Source: Lachnospiraceae oral taxon 107 str. F0167 (lineage in GTDB: Bacteria; Bacillota; Clostridia; Lachnospirales; Lachnospiraceae). From it: a stretch of DNA of 64,000 nucleotides. The notes under the pieces are model-generated. The model did not search any database. It worked only from the letters and a program-made list of their open reading frames with translations, and had not been told where the DNA came from. The DNA lies in contig GL890583.1 of NCBI GenBank assembly GCA_000209465.1, positions 138,610 to 202,609 on the forward strand, given 5' to 3'. The translations under genes and the position numbers were made by a program. This document shows, one piece after another, positions 24,305-33,243 of this stretch (its first letter is position 1; the number at the start of each line of letters is the position of its first letter).

Positions 24305-24813
24305 TTTTTGATGTGATAAAAAGACGAGGAAGTTATCGTGGAGAATTTGTAAAATCTTCTATTTCGCCGGAAGACTTGAAAATAATTTTAGATGCGGGAA
24401 TATGTGCACCGTCAGGTTATAATTTGCAAACAACAACTTTTTATGCCGTAACAGATGGAGATACTCGTAAGAAGCTTGCTGAAATTTTTCCTACTGAAGC
24501 TACGCAATCCGCGCCGGCTATTATTGTTGTTACGTCTAAATGTATTCATGCCGGAGATTATAATCTGGAGTTTGAAATTGAAGATTATGCGGCTTCAACA
24601 GAAAATATTATGCTTGCAATTACCGCAATGGGATATGCCGGAGTTTGGATGGATGGGATGATGAAGTTTGAGGGAAATATAGATAAGGTCAGAAAATTAT
24701 TGAATATCAGTTGTGAAGAAACACCCAGGACAATTATTCCGTTCGGAAAGCCAAAGAGTACTGTAATACAGAAAGAAAAAAAGGCATTTTCTGAAAGAGT
24801 TCATATTATTTAG
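24298..24813 (+). CDS. Nitroreductase-family protein
   Basis: This 171-residue FMN-dependent oxidoreductase is of the short nitroreductase type. DVIKRRGSYR holds the phosphate-contacting arginines, APSGYNLQTTTFY is the second FMN contact, and ENIMLAITAMGYAGVWMDG and IIPFGKPKS close the family pattern. It should work as a homodimer using NAD(P)H; the physiological substrate is not apparent. The GGAGG ribosome site lies within the preceding gene remnant. It starts a short run with the small membrane protein (24837) and the DUF1287 gene, with spacings of ~23 and 12 bases. Confidence 0.88.
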   Translation: MEFFDVIKRRGSYRGEFVKSSISPEDLKIILDAGICAPSGYNLQTTTFYAVTDGDTRKKLAEIFPTEATQSAPAIIVVTSKCIHAGDYNLEFEIEDYAASTENIMLAITAMGYAGVWMDGMMKFEGNIDKVRKLLNISCEETPRTIIPFGKPKSTVIQKEKKAFSERVHII

Positions 24814-24836
24814 CGGCAGCCGGGCAGGTGTGTTAT

Positions 24837-25142
24837 ATGAGTGAAAATTTATTAAGCTTTATAATTTGGGCAATATCCGGATGTTTAATAATCGCTATCG
24901 GAATCAGTTGTTTCTTTTCTAAAAAGCAGGCAGGATTTTGGGCAAATGTTAATCCGCCAAAGGTAAAGGATGTAAAGGGATATAATCATGCTACAGGGAA
25001 GCTGTTTGTTTTATTCGGAGTGCTTTTGATTGTTTTTGGAGTACCGATATTATTTGATAAAAGTTCGGTATTTATGCTTTTAACAATAGCTACTATGGCG
25101 GTTTATGTTTTGTATATTGAAGAGAAATACAGGGAAAAATAA
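24837..25142 (+). CDS. Small membrane protein, DUF3784/SdpI-like
   Basis: This 101-residue protein has three membrane segments (LSFIIWAISGCLIIAIGIS, LFVLFGVLLIVFGVPIL, FMLLTIATMAVYVLYI) and a short soluble loop GFWANVNPPKVKDVKGYN. The loop followed by a helix is reminiscent of DUF3784/SdpI-type proteins, several of which give immunity to membrane-active peptides. A GTG at 24828 is in frame, but the ATG at 24837 has the better-placed AGGTG site. No toxin gene is seen nearby. The function call is tentative. Confidence 0.6.
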   Translation: MSENLLSFIIWAISGCLIIAIGISCFFSKKQAGFWANVNPPKVKDVKGYNHATGKLFVLFGVLLIVFGVPILFDKSSVFMLLTIATMAVYVLYIEEKYREK

Positions 25143-25154
25143 AAGAGTTTATAA

Positions 25155-25841
25155 ATGAAACAAAAAAGATCAAAAATAATTGCTGCAGGAATACTACTTG
25201 CAGCAATTGTATTAGTTATATTCAGCATAATAAGCAGATTTTCTTATAAGGAGACTTCAATAAAGCGTCCAAGGAATGCTTATAAAAAGAAGATAGAGCA
25301 GTTTAAGAGTGCTACCGACAAGGACGGGGACGGCATTGATGATCAGAGCGATATACTAAACAGTGCATTGGAATATATACAGACAAAGCCGAAGTATGAG
25401 AGTAGATACTATATAGGAGGTTCTCCGGATGACGGATATGGAGTCTGTACCGATGTGGTGGCTATGGGGCTAAAAGGTGCCGGATACGATTTACAAAAAC
25501 TTGTGGCAGAGGATATAAAGGAGCATAAGGATGATTATGATATTAAAGTCGCCGATAGTAATATAGATTATCGTAGAGTCAGAAATTTACAGGTGTATTT
25601 TAAAAATAATACAAAAAGTCTCAGCACAGATATTTCAAAGATAGAAGAGTGGCAGGGAGGAGATATTGTAATTTTTAAAAAGCATATCGGGATAGTATCT
25701 GACAGAAGAGATAAAAACGGTGTGCCGTATATTATTCATCATGGAAGTAAGATACAAAGAGCATATGAGCAAAATTATTTAAAAGGTAAGGCTGATGAAA
25801 TAGTCGGGCATTACAGATGGGAAATCAAAAATAAAAAATAA
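25155..25841 (+). CDS. DUF1287 protein, probable membrane-anchored amidase/peptidase-like
   Basis: This 228-residue protein has one N-terminal membrane anchor (residues ~8-28) and an extracytoplasmic domain of the DUF1287 family. DKDGDGIDDQSDIL resembles a calcium-binding dockerin-like loop. YIGGSPDDGYGVCTDVVAMGLKGAGYDL has the Cys expected of an NlpC/P60-like fold. GGDIVIFKKHIGIVSD and YIIHHGS give the candidate histidines. By fold analogy it could act on peptidoglycan or a peptide bond outside the cell, but no activity is proven for the family to my knowledge. It starts 12 bases after the small membrane protein. Confidence 0.85.
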   Translation: MKQKRSKIIAAGILLAAIVLVIFSIISRFSYKETSIKRPRNAYKKKIEQFKSATDKDGDGIDDQSDILNSALEYIQTKPKYESRYYIGGSPDDGYGVCTDVVAMGLKGAGYDLQKLVAEDIKEHKDDYDIKVADSNIDYRRVRNLQVYFKNNTKSLSTDISKIEEWQGGDIVIFKKHIGIVSDRRDKNGVPYIIHHGSKIQRAYEQNYLKGKADEIVGHYRWEIKNKK

Positions 25842-25849
25842 AGTATATT

Positions 25850-25877
25850 TTGACATAAACTCATATATAATTATAAT
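25850..25877 (+). promoter_or_regulatory. Sigma-A promoter of the P-type ATPase gene
   Basis: TTGACA (25850-25855) and TATAAT (25872-25877) match consensus exactly with a 16-base spacer. The implied start is near 25884, about 55 bases before the ATPase ATG. Confidence 0.8.
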
Positions 25878-25885
25878 ATTGCATA

Positions 25886-25922
25886 ATAAAAGACATTGAT
25901 TTAGATGTCTTTTATTTATATA
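25886..25922 (+). terminator. Hairpin in the leader of the P-type ATPase
   Basis: Perfect 11-bp arms ATAAAAGACAT (25886-25896) and ATGTCTTTTAT (25905-25915) are followed by TTATATATTT. It lies downstream of the consensus promoter and before the ATPase ribosome site. It is either the terminator of the upstream run or an attenuator of the ATPase. Confidence 0.55.
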
Positions 25923-25938
25923 TTTAAAAGGTGAAAAG

Positions 25939-28338
25939 ATGGATAATATAAAAAATACTGACTGTCTGATAACAGGCTTGACACAAATAGAGGTAGATAA
26001 AAAAATAGCCTTGGGATTGGTTAATAAATCTCATTCGGGTACAGATAGAACGGTAACGGAGATAGTTTTATCAAATGTATGTACATATTTTAATCTGATT
26101 TTTTTAATTATTTCAATACTTTTGATATTGGTAGGTTCATTTAGAAATCTTACATTTTTGCCCGTCATTATAGGAAATACTGTTATCGGAATAGTGCAGG
26201 AGTTGCGTGCAAAAAAAACACTTGAAAAAATGAAACTGCTTAATGCTCCTCACGCAACAGTTATAAGAGAATCAAAGCTCCAAAATATTTTGTCGGAGGA
26301 ATTGGTACAGGGTGATATAATATTTCTTACAGCAGGAAAACAAATTTGTGCTGATGCCGTAATTGTAAAGGGAAGTATACAGGTAAATGAATCCCTGCTT
26401 ACAGGTGAGGCGGATGAAATAGAAAAAAATATAGGGAGTAATCTTTTATCAGGTAGCTTTGTGGTATCGGGGGAATGTTATGCCGAACTTGAAAGAGTCG
26501 GAGATGAGGCATATATTTCAAAACTAGGCATGGAAGCAAAGGCAATGAATAAAAAAGAACAATCGGAGATGATACGACATATAAATCTGATTGTAAAGAT
26601 GATCGGTATTGTTATTATTCCGATTGCAATGATTTTATTTTTGCAAAGCTATTATATTAATGAGCATACTCTTAAAAAGAGTGTAACATCCACAGTTGCA
26701 GCAGTTATCGGTATGATTCCTGAGGGGCTTTATCTTTTGACCACACTGGCACTTGCAATAAGCATGGTAAAGCTTGCCGGTAAAAATATACTTCTACATG
26801 ATATGAAGAGTATTGAAACTTTGGCAAGGGTGGATGTTTTATGTGTGGATAAAACCGGAACGATTACAGAGCCTGATATGGAAGTGGAAGATGTATTTGC
26901 ATGTAAGGAAAATAGATTAGGCTTGAGGGATAAGGAGTTTAAAAGACTTTTATACAGATATGCTCTTTTTTCAAAGGATAATAATTCTACTATGAATGCT
27001 TTGAAAAAATATGCAAAGCTTAACAGTATAGAGAAAGATTTTGATACTCCAATTAATATCCTGCCGTTTTCATCGGAACTTAAATACGGAAGTATTAAAT
27101 TTAATGATGGTGTATATTTGCTGGGAGCACCTGAGTTTATTATAAAGGATAATTTTTCAGATTATGAAAACGAGATTATAAGAAGAACAAAAAGCGGTAA
27201 AAGAGTATTACTTTTTGCAAAATATCTCGGTGATAATATTAAAGACGGATTGATAGAGGATACTATTGCCCTTGGCTTTGTTTCATTTAAAAATCCTATA
27301 CGAAAGAGTGCCGTAGAAACATTTAATTATTTTAAAAATCAAGGAGTAAATATAAAGATTATTTCGGGAGATAATCCTAAGACTGTTTCAGAGATTGGAG
27401 TAAGAGCCGGAATAGAAAATGCGGAAAAATATATTGATGCATCTTTGCTTGAGAGTGATGAGAAAATCAGAGAAGCTGCCTTAAGTTACACAGTATTCGG
27501 GCGTGTTACACCTAAACAAAAACAAAAAATTATACGGGCTTTACAGGATGAAGGGCATACTGTAGCTATGACCGGGGATGGGGTTAATGATATTCTTGCT
27601 ATGAAGGATGCGGATTGCAGTATCGCAATGGCATCGGGAAGCGAGGCGGCAACACAGGCGGCACAGGTTGTACTTTTAGACTCGGATTTTTCGCATATGC
27701 CTGAACTTGTATATGAAGGCAGAAGAGTTGTAAATAATATAGAGCGTTCAGCAAGCTTGTTTTTGGTAAAAAATATTTTTTCGCTATTATTATCTTTATT
27801 ATCGGCTGTTTTTATGTTTACATATCCGCTTGAGCCTGCACAGATTTCGATTGTAGGAATGTTTACAATCGGAATTCCGGGATTTTTATTGGCACTTGAA
27901 CCCGGAAAAGATCGTATTAGGGGGCATTTTCTTAAGAATGTGCTTCTTAAGGCATTACCGGGAGGTTTGACGGATGTTATCATAGTATTTGCAATAGTGG
28001 TATGCGGATCGGTATTTTCAATATCTAAGGAGAGCATAAGTACGATTGCGACCATGGTTATGTCTGTGGTAGGATTTATGATCCTTTGCAAAATAAGCAT
28101 CCCTCTTGATCTTAGAAAATGCAGTATAATATTTTTAAATATTGCGGGCTTGATATTTACAGGGATTTTTCTTGGTAAATTTTTTGCATTGACGGATTTA
28201 TCGGGGATGAGTGTTTTATTTATGGTGATTTTCGGATTTGTGGCGGAGTCATTATTCAGAAATCTGACAGTGTTGGTAGAAAAAACAAAAAATTTATATA
28301 ATAAAATAAAGACTAAGCTTGAAATAAAGAAAAAATAA
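25939..28338 (+). CDS. Cation-transporting P-type ATPase (CtpE-like)
   Basis: This 799-residue membrane pump has the full domain order: N-terminal cytosolic part, actuator with SLLTGEADEIEK, phosphorylation site Asp304 in VLCVDKTGTIT, nucleotide domain, and the hinge MTGDGVNDILAMKDADCSIAMASGSEAATQAAQVVLLDSDF. The helix before the P-site reads GMIPEGLYLLTTLALAISM; the PEGL in place of a metal-binding CPC rules out the heavy-metal class. This and the IGIPGFLLALEP segment point to the CtpE-like group, linked to Ca2+ transport in actinobacteria and streptococci. Start is at an ATG after AAAAGGTG. Ion specificity is inferred. A consensus promoter and a leader hairpin precede it. Confidence 0.88.
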   Translation: MDNIKNTDCLITGLTQIEVDKKIALGLVNKSHSGTDRTVTEIVLSNVCTYFNLIFLIISILLILVGSFRNLTFLPVIIGNTVIGIVQELRAKKTLEKMKLLNAPHATVIRESKLQNILSEELVQGDIIFLTAGKQICADAVIVKGSIQVNESLLTGEADEIEKNIGSNLLSGSFVVSGECYAELERVGDEAYISKLGMEAKAMNKKEQSEMIRHINLIVKMIGIVIIPIAMILFLQSYYINEHTLKKSVTSTVAAVIGMIPEGLYLLTTLALAISMVKLAGKNILLHDMKSIETLARVDVLCVDKTGTITEPDMEVEDVFACKENRLGLRDKEFKRLLYRYALFSKDNNSTMNALKKYAKLNSIEKDFDTPINILPFSSELKYGSIKFNDGVYLLGAPEFIIKDNFSDYENEIIRRTKSGKRVLLFAKYLGDNIKDGLIEDTIALGFVSFKNPIRKSAVETFNYFKNQGVNIKIISGDNPKTVSEIGVRAGIENAEKYIDASLLESDEKIREAALSYTVFGRVTPKQKQKIIRALQDEGHTVAMTGDGVNDILAMKDADCSIAMASGSEAATQAAQVVLLDSDFSHMPELVYEGRRVVNNIERSASLFLVKNIFSLLLSLLSAVFMFTYPLEPAQISIVGMFTIGIPGFLLALEPGKDRIRGHFLKNVLLKALPGGLTDVIIVFAIVVCGSVFSISKESISTIATMVMSVVGFMILCKISIPLDLRKCSIIFLNIAGLIFTGIFLGKFFALTDLSGMSVLFMVIFGFVAESLFRNLTVLVEKTKNLYNKIKTKLEIKKK

Positions 28339-28453
28339 TATATTATTATAATTAGTTATGTAATAAAATATTATTATAAAAATATGTGATGAGTGGAAAC
28401 ATAATTTTGATAAGATTAAGATATCAAAAGATATGTTTGTTTTGGAGTTGTTT

Positions 28454-29494
28454 ATGAGAGAGTATAGTCCGCTTTTTTGTATGAGCGATAAAATGATAAA
28501 CTTATTGATGGAGATAAGTGAAGAGGTTGGAAGAGTCGGTTTACTTTTTGAGGGTAGAATAAATAATGGTCTCAGAAAAGAGAGTATAATAAAAAAGGTA
28601 TATGCTTCATTGGCTATGGAAAACAGTAATATTTCGTATGAACATGTACGAGAAATCATAGTCGATAAAAGCGTAGGTCAGGATAATAAAGATGCAAGGT
28701 TTGTAAAGAATATGTTTGAGGCATATGATATGTCGCTTAAACTTAGTCCATACTCTGTAAATGATTTATTGTTTGCGTATAAGATGATATTTAGCGGTTT
28801 TGGAATAGAAACTTCCGGTTATAGACAAGACAGTTTGACTGATTTGAGTAGTGGATTATTTGAGAGCAATATATTTCCTTCAAGATTTCTTGCGGGAGCA
28901 ATCAGAGATGTTTTTGAATGGTGTAAAGTATCTGAGCTTCATCCCCTTATAAAAAGTATTATAGCTTATTTTGAGTTTGAATTTTTAGAGCCATTTGCGG
29001 ATGGAAACGGACTTATAGCCAGATTGTGGTTTGATTTATTGCTTTGTAAATGGAAGGATGTATTTTTTTGTCTGCCTTTGGAAGAGGAACTTTATAAGAA
29101 AATACAGGAACATAAGGAAATACTTTTAAATATCGGAAGAGAAGGTGGCTGCAACAGATTTGTTGAGTTTATACTTGATACAATACTTTGTATGCTAAAA
29201 AATGTAAAACTGCCTGAAGTGAAAAATGAAAAAAAGCAGGTTAAGAATTATGATGTAAAGCCACAAAGAAATGTGGAAATTCCTTCTAATGTAAATTCCT
29301 TTGCAAAAAGACTGGTAGATGTATTGGGTAATGAGGTGTTATCAACCAATGAGATAATGCTAAGACTTGGTATGACACATAAACCTACTTTTAGAAAAAA
29401 CTATCTTAATCCTGCAATAGAGATGGGGCTTGTGGAGATGACGGTTCCCGGTAAGCCAAGGAGCAGGTATCAAAGATATAAGAAGATATCATAG
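28454..29494 (+). CDS. Fic-domain protein with substituted catalytic motif
   Basis: This 346-residue protein has the layout of class II Fic AMPylators. An N-terminal inhibitory helix carries SLAMEN (S-x-x-x-E-N, Ser52-Asn57), followed by the Fic core and a C-terminal winged helix (VLSTNEIMLRLGMTHKPTFRKNYLNP to SRYQRYKK). The core motif, normally HPFx(D/E)GNGRxxR, reads EPFADGNGLIAR at 179-190. The catalytic His is Glu179 and the first Arg is Leu187, while the phosphate-binding GNG and last Arg190 remain. The codon is GAG, two changes from a His codon. Canonical AMP transfer is therefore unlikely. An alternative ATG at 28433 adds seven residues but has a poorer ribosome site. Confidence 0.88.
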   Translation: MREYSPLFCMSDKMINLLMEISEEVGRVGLLFEGRINNGLRKESIIKKVYASLAMENSNISYEHVREIIVDKSVGQDNKDARFVKNMFEAYDMSLKLSPYSVNDLLFAYKMIFSGFGIETSGYRQDSLTDLSSGLFESNIFPSRFLAGAIRDVFEWCKVSELHPLIKSIIAYFEFEFLEPFADGNGLIARLWFDLLLCKWKDVFFCLPLEEELYKKIQEHKEILLNIGREGGCNRFVEFILDTILCMLKNVKLPEVKNEKKQVKNYDVKPQRNVEIPSNVNSFAKRLVDVLGNEVLSTNEIMLRLGMTHKPTFRKNYLNPAIEMGLVEMTVPGKPRSRYQRYKKIS

Positions 29495-29799
29495 TCGCAT
29501 AGCGATTATGTTGCACTTGTCTAAAATATAAAAGAGTTATGATTTAGAATATAAGCTTATAGTGGTTATAAACGGTATTATCGGCTATTACTAATATCAT
29601 AATATTAAACTTGGATTAGTAATTAGGATTAGTGATGATGAAGAGTATTTATTTTTAAAATTATATGGCTTATATAAATATAAGAATATAAGGCTTAGAT
29701 AAGGCATATTTATTTCAAATAATATATTGACGAATCTATACTTTATGGTATAATGAGATAGATTTTGAATTTCACAACCGGAGGGAGGTTAGATCTTAG
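29495..29799. other. 305-base intergenic region before rpsU
   Basis: No gene is visible. It is AT-rich with an inverted pair ATTACTAAT (29587-29595) and ATTAGTAAT (29615-29623), possibly a weak end of the fic transcript. The right end contains the rpsU promoter. Confidence 0.5.
29727..29754 (+). promoter_or_regulatory. Sigma-A promoter of rpsU
   Basis: TTGACG (29727-29732) and TATAAT (29749-29754) are spaced by 16 bases, 46 bases before the rpsU ATG. Confidence 0.8.
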
Positions 29800-29976
29800 A
29801 TGTCAAACGTGATTGTGAAAGAAAACGAGAGTCTTGACAGTGCACTTAGAAGATTTAAAAGAAATTGTGCTAAGGCAGGCATTCAACAAGAAATTCGTAA
29901 GAGAGAGCATTACGAGAAGCCAAGCGTAAGACGTAAGAAAAAGTCTGAAGCAGCTAGAAAGCGTAAGTTTAATTAA
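29800..29976 (+). CDS. rpsU: 30S ribosomal protein S21
   Basis: This 58-residue, strongly basic protein matches S21 throughout: [52 protein letters not shown]21 sits on the platform of the 30S subunit near the 3' end of 16S rRNA and assists initiation on structured messages. AGGGAGG precedes the ATG with a long (~11-base) spacing. It has its own promoter and a terminator directly after the stop. Confidence 0.97.
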   Translation: MSNVIVKENESLDSALRRFKRNCAKAGIQQEIRKREHYEKPSVRRKKKSEAARKRKFN

Positions 29977-29990
29977 TTGCGTGTTTTCAC

Positions 29991-30022
29991 AACCTCGGTC
30001 ATTTGACCGGGGTTTTCTTTTT
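29991..30022 (+). terminator. Rho-independent terminator after rpsU
   Basis: AACCTCGGTCA pairs with TGACCGGGGTT (one mismatch) across a TT loop and runs into TTTTCTTTTT. It separates rpsU from the phoH unit that starts at 30048. Confidence 0.92.
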
Positions 30023-30047
30023 AAAGAAAACTTTTTAGGAGAATAAT

Positions 30048-31040
30048 TTGAGTATAATTGAAAATATTATAGATATACCTATGGAACATGAAAGGAATGT
30101 CTGTGGTGAATTTGATGTATATTTAAAGAAAATAGAGAGAACGCTGAAGGTAAGTATGATTGCCAGAGACGGCAGCATAAAGGTAATCGGACCTAAGGCT
30201 TATGTAGATAAGGCTAAATCTGTTTTTAATAATCTGATTGAATTGTCAAAAAGAGGAAATCAAATCACAGAGCAAAATGTAGACTATGCACTTTCATTGT
30301 CATTTACATTGGAGGATGATAAAATCCTTGAGATTGATAAGGATGTAATAGCAAGAACCATACTTGGAAAACCCATAAAGCCCAAAACTCTTGGACAAAA
30401 ACAGTATGTGGATTTGATAAGAGAAAAGATGATAGTTTTCGGTGTAGGTCCGGCAGGGACCGGAAAGACTTATCTGGCAATGGCAATGGCTATACAAGCC
30501 TTTAAAGAGGGTACTGTAAATAGGATCATCCTTACAAGACCGGCTATAGAGGCGGGAGAAAAACTGGGGTTTTTGCCGGGGGATTTACAAAGTAAGATAG
30601 ATCCGTATTTAAGACCGCTATATGATGCACTTTATCAGATAATGGGAGCCGACAGTTTTTTGCATAATCAGGAAAAGGGGCTTATAGAGGTTGCTCCGCT
30701 TGCATATATGCGAGGAAGAACGCTTGATAATGCCTTTATAATACTGGATGAAGCACAGAATACCACTCCGGCTCAGATGAAGATGTTTTTGACAAGAATA
30801 GGTTTCGGTTCAAAAGTAATAGTTACAGGAGATCAGAGTCAGAAAGATTTGCCTCAGGGACAGACCTCAGGTCTTGACAGCGCACTTAAAATATTAAAAA
30901 ATATAAATGATATAGGAATATGTATGTTGACCAATAAGGATGTGGTAAGGCATCCTCTTGTTCAAAAAATAGTAGAAGCATACGATATATATGAAAAGAA
31001 AAATATATCAAAGGATGACAGGAAAAGGTTTAGAAAATAG
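30048..31040 (+). CDS. PhoH-family ATPase (PhoL/YbeZ)
   Basis: This 330-residue protein has an N-terminal KH-like RNA-binding part and a C-terminal P-loop ATPase. Walker A is GPAGTGKTYLA, Walker B is FIILDEAQN, and VTGDQSQKDLP and SGLDSAL complete the helicase-like pattern. It starts with TTG after TAGGAG. The following gene is ybeY, a standard pairing, and PhoH-YbeY are thought to act together in rRNA maturation. It has no nuclease PIN domain, so it is the short PhoL type. Confidence 0.95.
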   Translation: MSIIENIIDIPMEHERNVCGEFDVYLKKIERTLKVSMIARDGSIKVIGPKAYVDKAKSVFNNLIELSKRGNQITEQNVDYALSLSFTLEDDKILEIDKDVIARTILGKPIKPKTLGQKQYVDLIREKMIVFGVGPAGTGKTYLAMAMAIQAFKEGTVNRIILTRPAIEAGEKLGFLPGDLQSKIDPYLRPLYDALYQIMGADSFLHNQEKGLIEVAPLAYMRGRTLDNAFIILDEAQNTTPAQMKMFLTRIGFGSKVIVTGDQSQKDLPQGQTSGLDSALKILKNINDIGICMLTNKDVVRHPLVQKIVEAYDIYEKKNISKDDRKRFRK

Positions 31041-31094
31041 GTGTTTTAGAAAAGTATAATATGGCTTTGGCTGATTATATAATAGCGAGGGAGT

Positions 31095-31589
31095 ATGACT
31101 ATAGAGATAAGCTATGAGTCTAAAATAAAGCTGGATATACCATATGAAGATATAATAAACAAAATGGTAGTGGCATCGCTTGATTTTGAGGATTGTCCAT
31201 ATGAAGCAGAGGTTTCTGTTACTATTGTGGATGATGATGAAATAAGAAGGATAAACAATGAATACAGAGGAATTGATAAGTCTACGGATGTGTTGTCATT
31301 TCCTTTTAATGAATTTGATATTCCGGGTAATTTTGATAATGTCGAAGAAAATGTGGATGCATTTAATCCTGAAAGCGGAGAGCTGCTTTTGGGTGATATA
31401 ATACTTTCAACAGAGCATATAATTGAACAGGCAAGAGAATACGGACATAGTGAAACCAGAGAACTCGCATTTTTGGTTGTTCATTCCATGCTTCATTTGA
31501 TGGGGTATGATCATATGATTGATGATGAAAGAAAAGATATGGAAGACAGACAGAGAAAAATTTTAGAGTTTGAGGGGATTAGCAGATAA
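31095..31589 (+). CDS. ybeY: Endoribonuclease YbeY (16S rRNA maturation)
   Basis: This is a 164-residue zinc-dependent single-strand RNase. The metal site is HSMLHLMGYDHMIDDE (H-x3-H-x5-H), preceded by RGIDKSTDVLSFPF and LLGDIILS, all family signatures. It processes the 3' end of 16S rRNA and acts in ribosome quality control. It follows phoH by 54 bases and overlaps the next gene by one base. The ribosome site GAGGGAG is close to the ATG. Confidence 0.96.
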   Translation: MTIEISYESKIKLDIPYEDIINKMVVASLDFEDCPYEAEVSVTIVDDDEIRRINNEYRGIDKSTDVLSFPFNEFDIPGNFDNVEENVDAFNPESGELLLGDIILSTEHIIEQAREYGHSETRELAFLVVHSMLHLMGYDHMIDDERKDMEDRQRKILEFEGISR

Positions 31590-33243
31590 TGCCGGTGAAA
31601 ACAACAAAAACGGAATCTAATAATTTTTTGGTGCAGGGAGCCATATTGGCGATTGCAGGGATTTTGGTCAGACTTATAGGGCTTGCATACAGAGTGCCGC
31701 TTCTTAGAATAATAGGGGCAGACGGAATGGGGTATTATTCAACCGCATATAATTTATATGCAATAATTCTTTTATTGTCCTCATATTCATTGCCCTTGGC
31801 AGTCAGTAAGATGGTTTCTGTAAGAATTTTAAAGAATGAATATAAAAATGCAAATAAAATACTTAAGGCTGCACTGATATATGCAACTATAGTGGGTGGT
31901 CTTGGTTTTATTGTTGTTTTTTTTGGAGCGGATTTTTTTGCAAGCATTCTATATCGAATGCCGCTTGCAAAATATGCACTTCAAAGTCTGGCACCTACGA
32001 TATGGATTATGGCATATCTTGGAGTGCTTCGAGGATATTTCCAGGGACATTCAACAATGGTTCCCACCGCTCTTTCACAGATATTTGAGCAGATAGTAAA
32101 TGCGGCGGTATCAGTAGGTGCTGCATATTATTTATGTGAAATGGCGGTAAGACATGCTAAACCCAAAGCTGTAAAATTGGCTTATGGTGCGGCAGGAGGT
32201 ACTATAGGTACAGGCGCAGGCACAGTTATAGCGTTGGCAGTTGTGCTTATATTCTTTTTTCTTTCAGCAAAGGACAGAAGAAAAAAATAAAGGATGATAA
32301 ATCGGTCAGGAAAGAAAGTTTTCATACTATTACAAGAATACTTATACTTACCGTAATACCTGTAATAGCCTCCACCGCAATTTATAATATAAATTCGGTT
32401 TTGGACGGTATGGTATTTGGGCAGAGCATGAAGGCATTGGGCTTGGAGGAGGAAACTTCAAAGCTTTACGGCATATATACAGGAGGATATCTTGTGCTTG
32501 TAAATGTGCCTGTAGCAATATCAAATGCAATGTCATCATCACTTATTCCTGCAATTTCAAGGAGTTTTAGCAGGGGTGAAAGAGCTGATGTAAACTCAAA
32601 GATTTCAATGGTAATCAGATTTGCATCCATTGTAAGTTTCCCCTGTGCTATCGGGCTTGCGGTAATATCTGTGCCTGTAATGGGAATTTTATTTAAAGAT
32701 GTCCAAGATGCTATGATGGCATCATATTTAATGATTATAGGCTCGGGTGTGGTAGTTTTATATTCCGTTTCAACGGTTACAAATGCCATTTTACAGGGAA
32801 CAAGTCTTATAAATAAGCCTGTTAAGAATGCATTTATATCTTTGATAATACATTTTATAATATTATATATATTATTATTTACACTTAAGCTCAATATAAT
32901 AGGTTTGGTTTTCGGGAATATGGTTTTTGCTCTGTCTATGTGCATTTTAAATGCAAGAAGTATAAGGAAAAATTTATATTATAAACAGGAAATGATAAAG
33001 ACTTTTCTTATGCCTTTTATATGTGCGGGTATAATGGGAATAATTGTATATATGGTATATTGTTATACATCTGTTAAAATAAACAGCAGACTTATGCAGA
33101 CTGCAATACCTATTTTAGTGGGTGCACCTGTATATGCAATACTTTTAATCGGTACAAAAACTATAACAAAGAATGAAATATTACAAATGCCGAAGGGCAA
33201 AAAGATAGTAAGTATTTTACAGAAAGTCAGGCTTTTGAAATGA
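31589..33243 (+). pseudogene. Lipid II flippase/SpoVB-type MATE-fold protein, frameshifted at an A7 run
   Basis: Two adjoining frames encode one ~551-residue polysaccharide-export/MurJ-SpoVB-type protein with about 14 membrane helices. The first frame (31589-32290) begins VQGAILAIAGILVRLIGLAYRVPLLRIIGADGMG and includes APTIWIMAYLGVLRGYFQGHSTMVPTALSQIFEQIVN. It stops at TAA right after seven A (32281-32287). Protein sequence resumes in the -1 frame without loss (ITRILILTVIPVIASTAIYNINSVLDGMVFG...) and runs to 33243. One extra A would restore the gene. Alternatives are sequencing error in a homopolymer, on/off slippage, or true -1 frameshifting, since A-AAA-AAA is a slippery heptamer. The stop overlaps the next gene by four bases. 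Confidence 0.85.

Noticed and set aside
27486-28100. A 204-codon open frame on the minus strand inside the P-type ATPase gene
   Set aside because: It is antisense to strongly conserved transmembrane and hinge sequence, has no ribosome site of note and no protein-like motif; a frame shadow.
29587-29623. ATTACTAAT/ATTAGTAAT pair as a strong terminator of the fic gene
   Set aside because: No G+C and no T-run follow; too weak to call.
32281-32290. Treating the A7 run as proven programmed frameshifting
   Set aside because: The heptamer is suitable, but no downstream pseudoknot or spaced Shine-Dalgarno was evident and the result can equally come from a homopolymer error; recorded as an open question instead.
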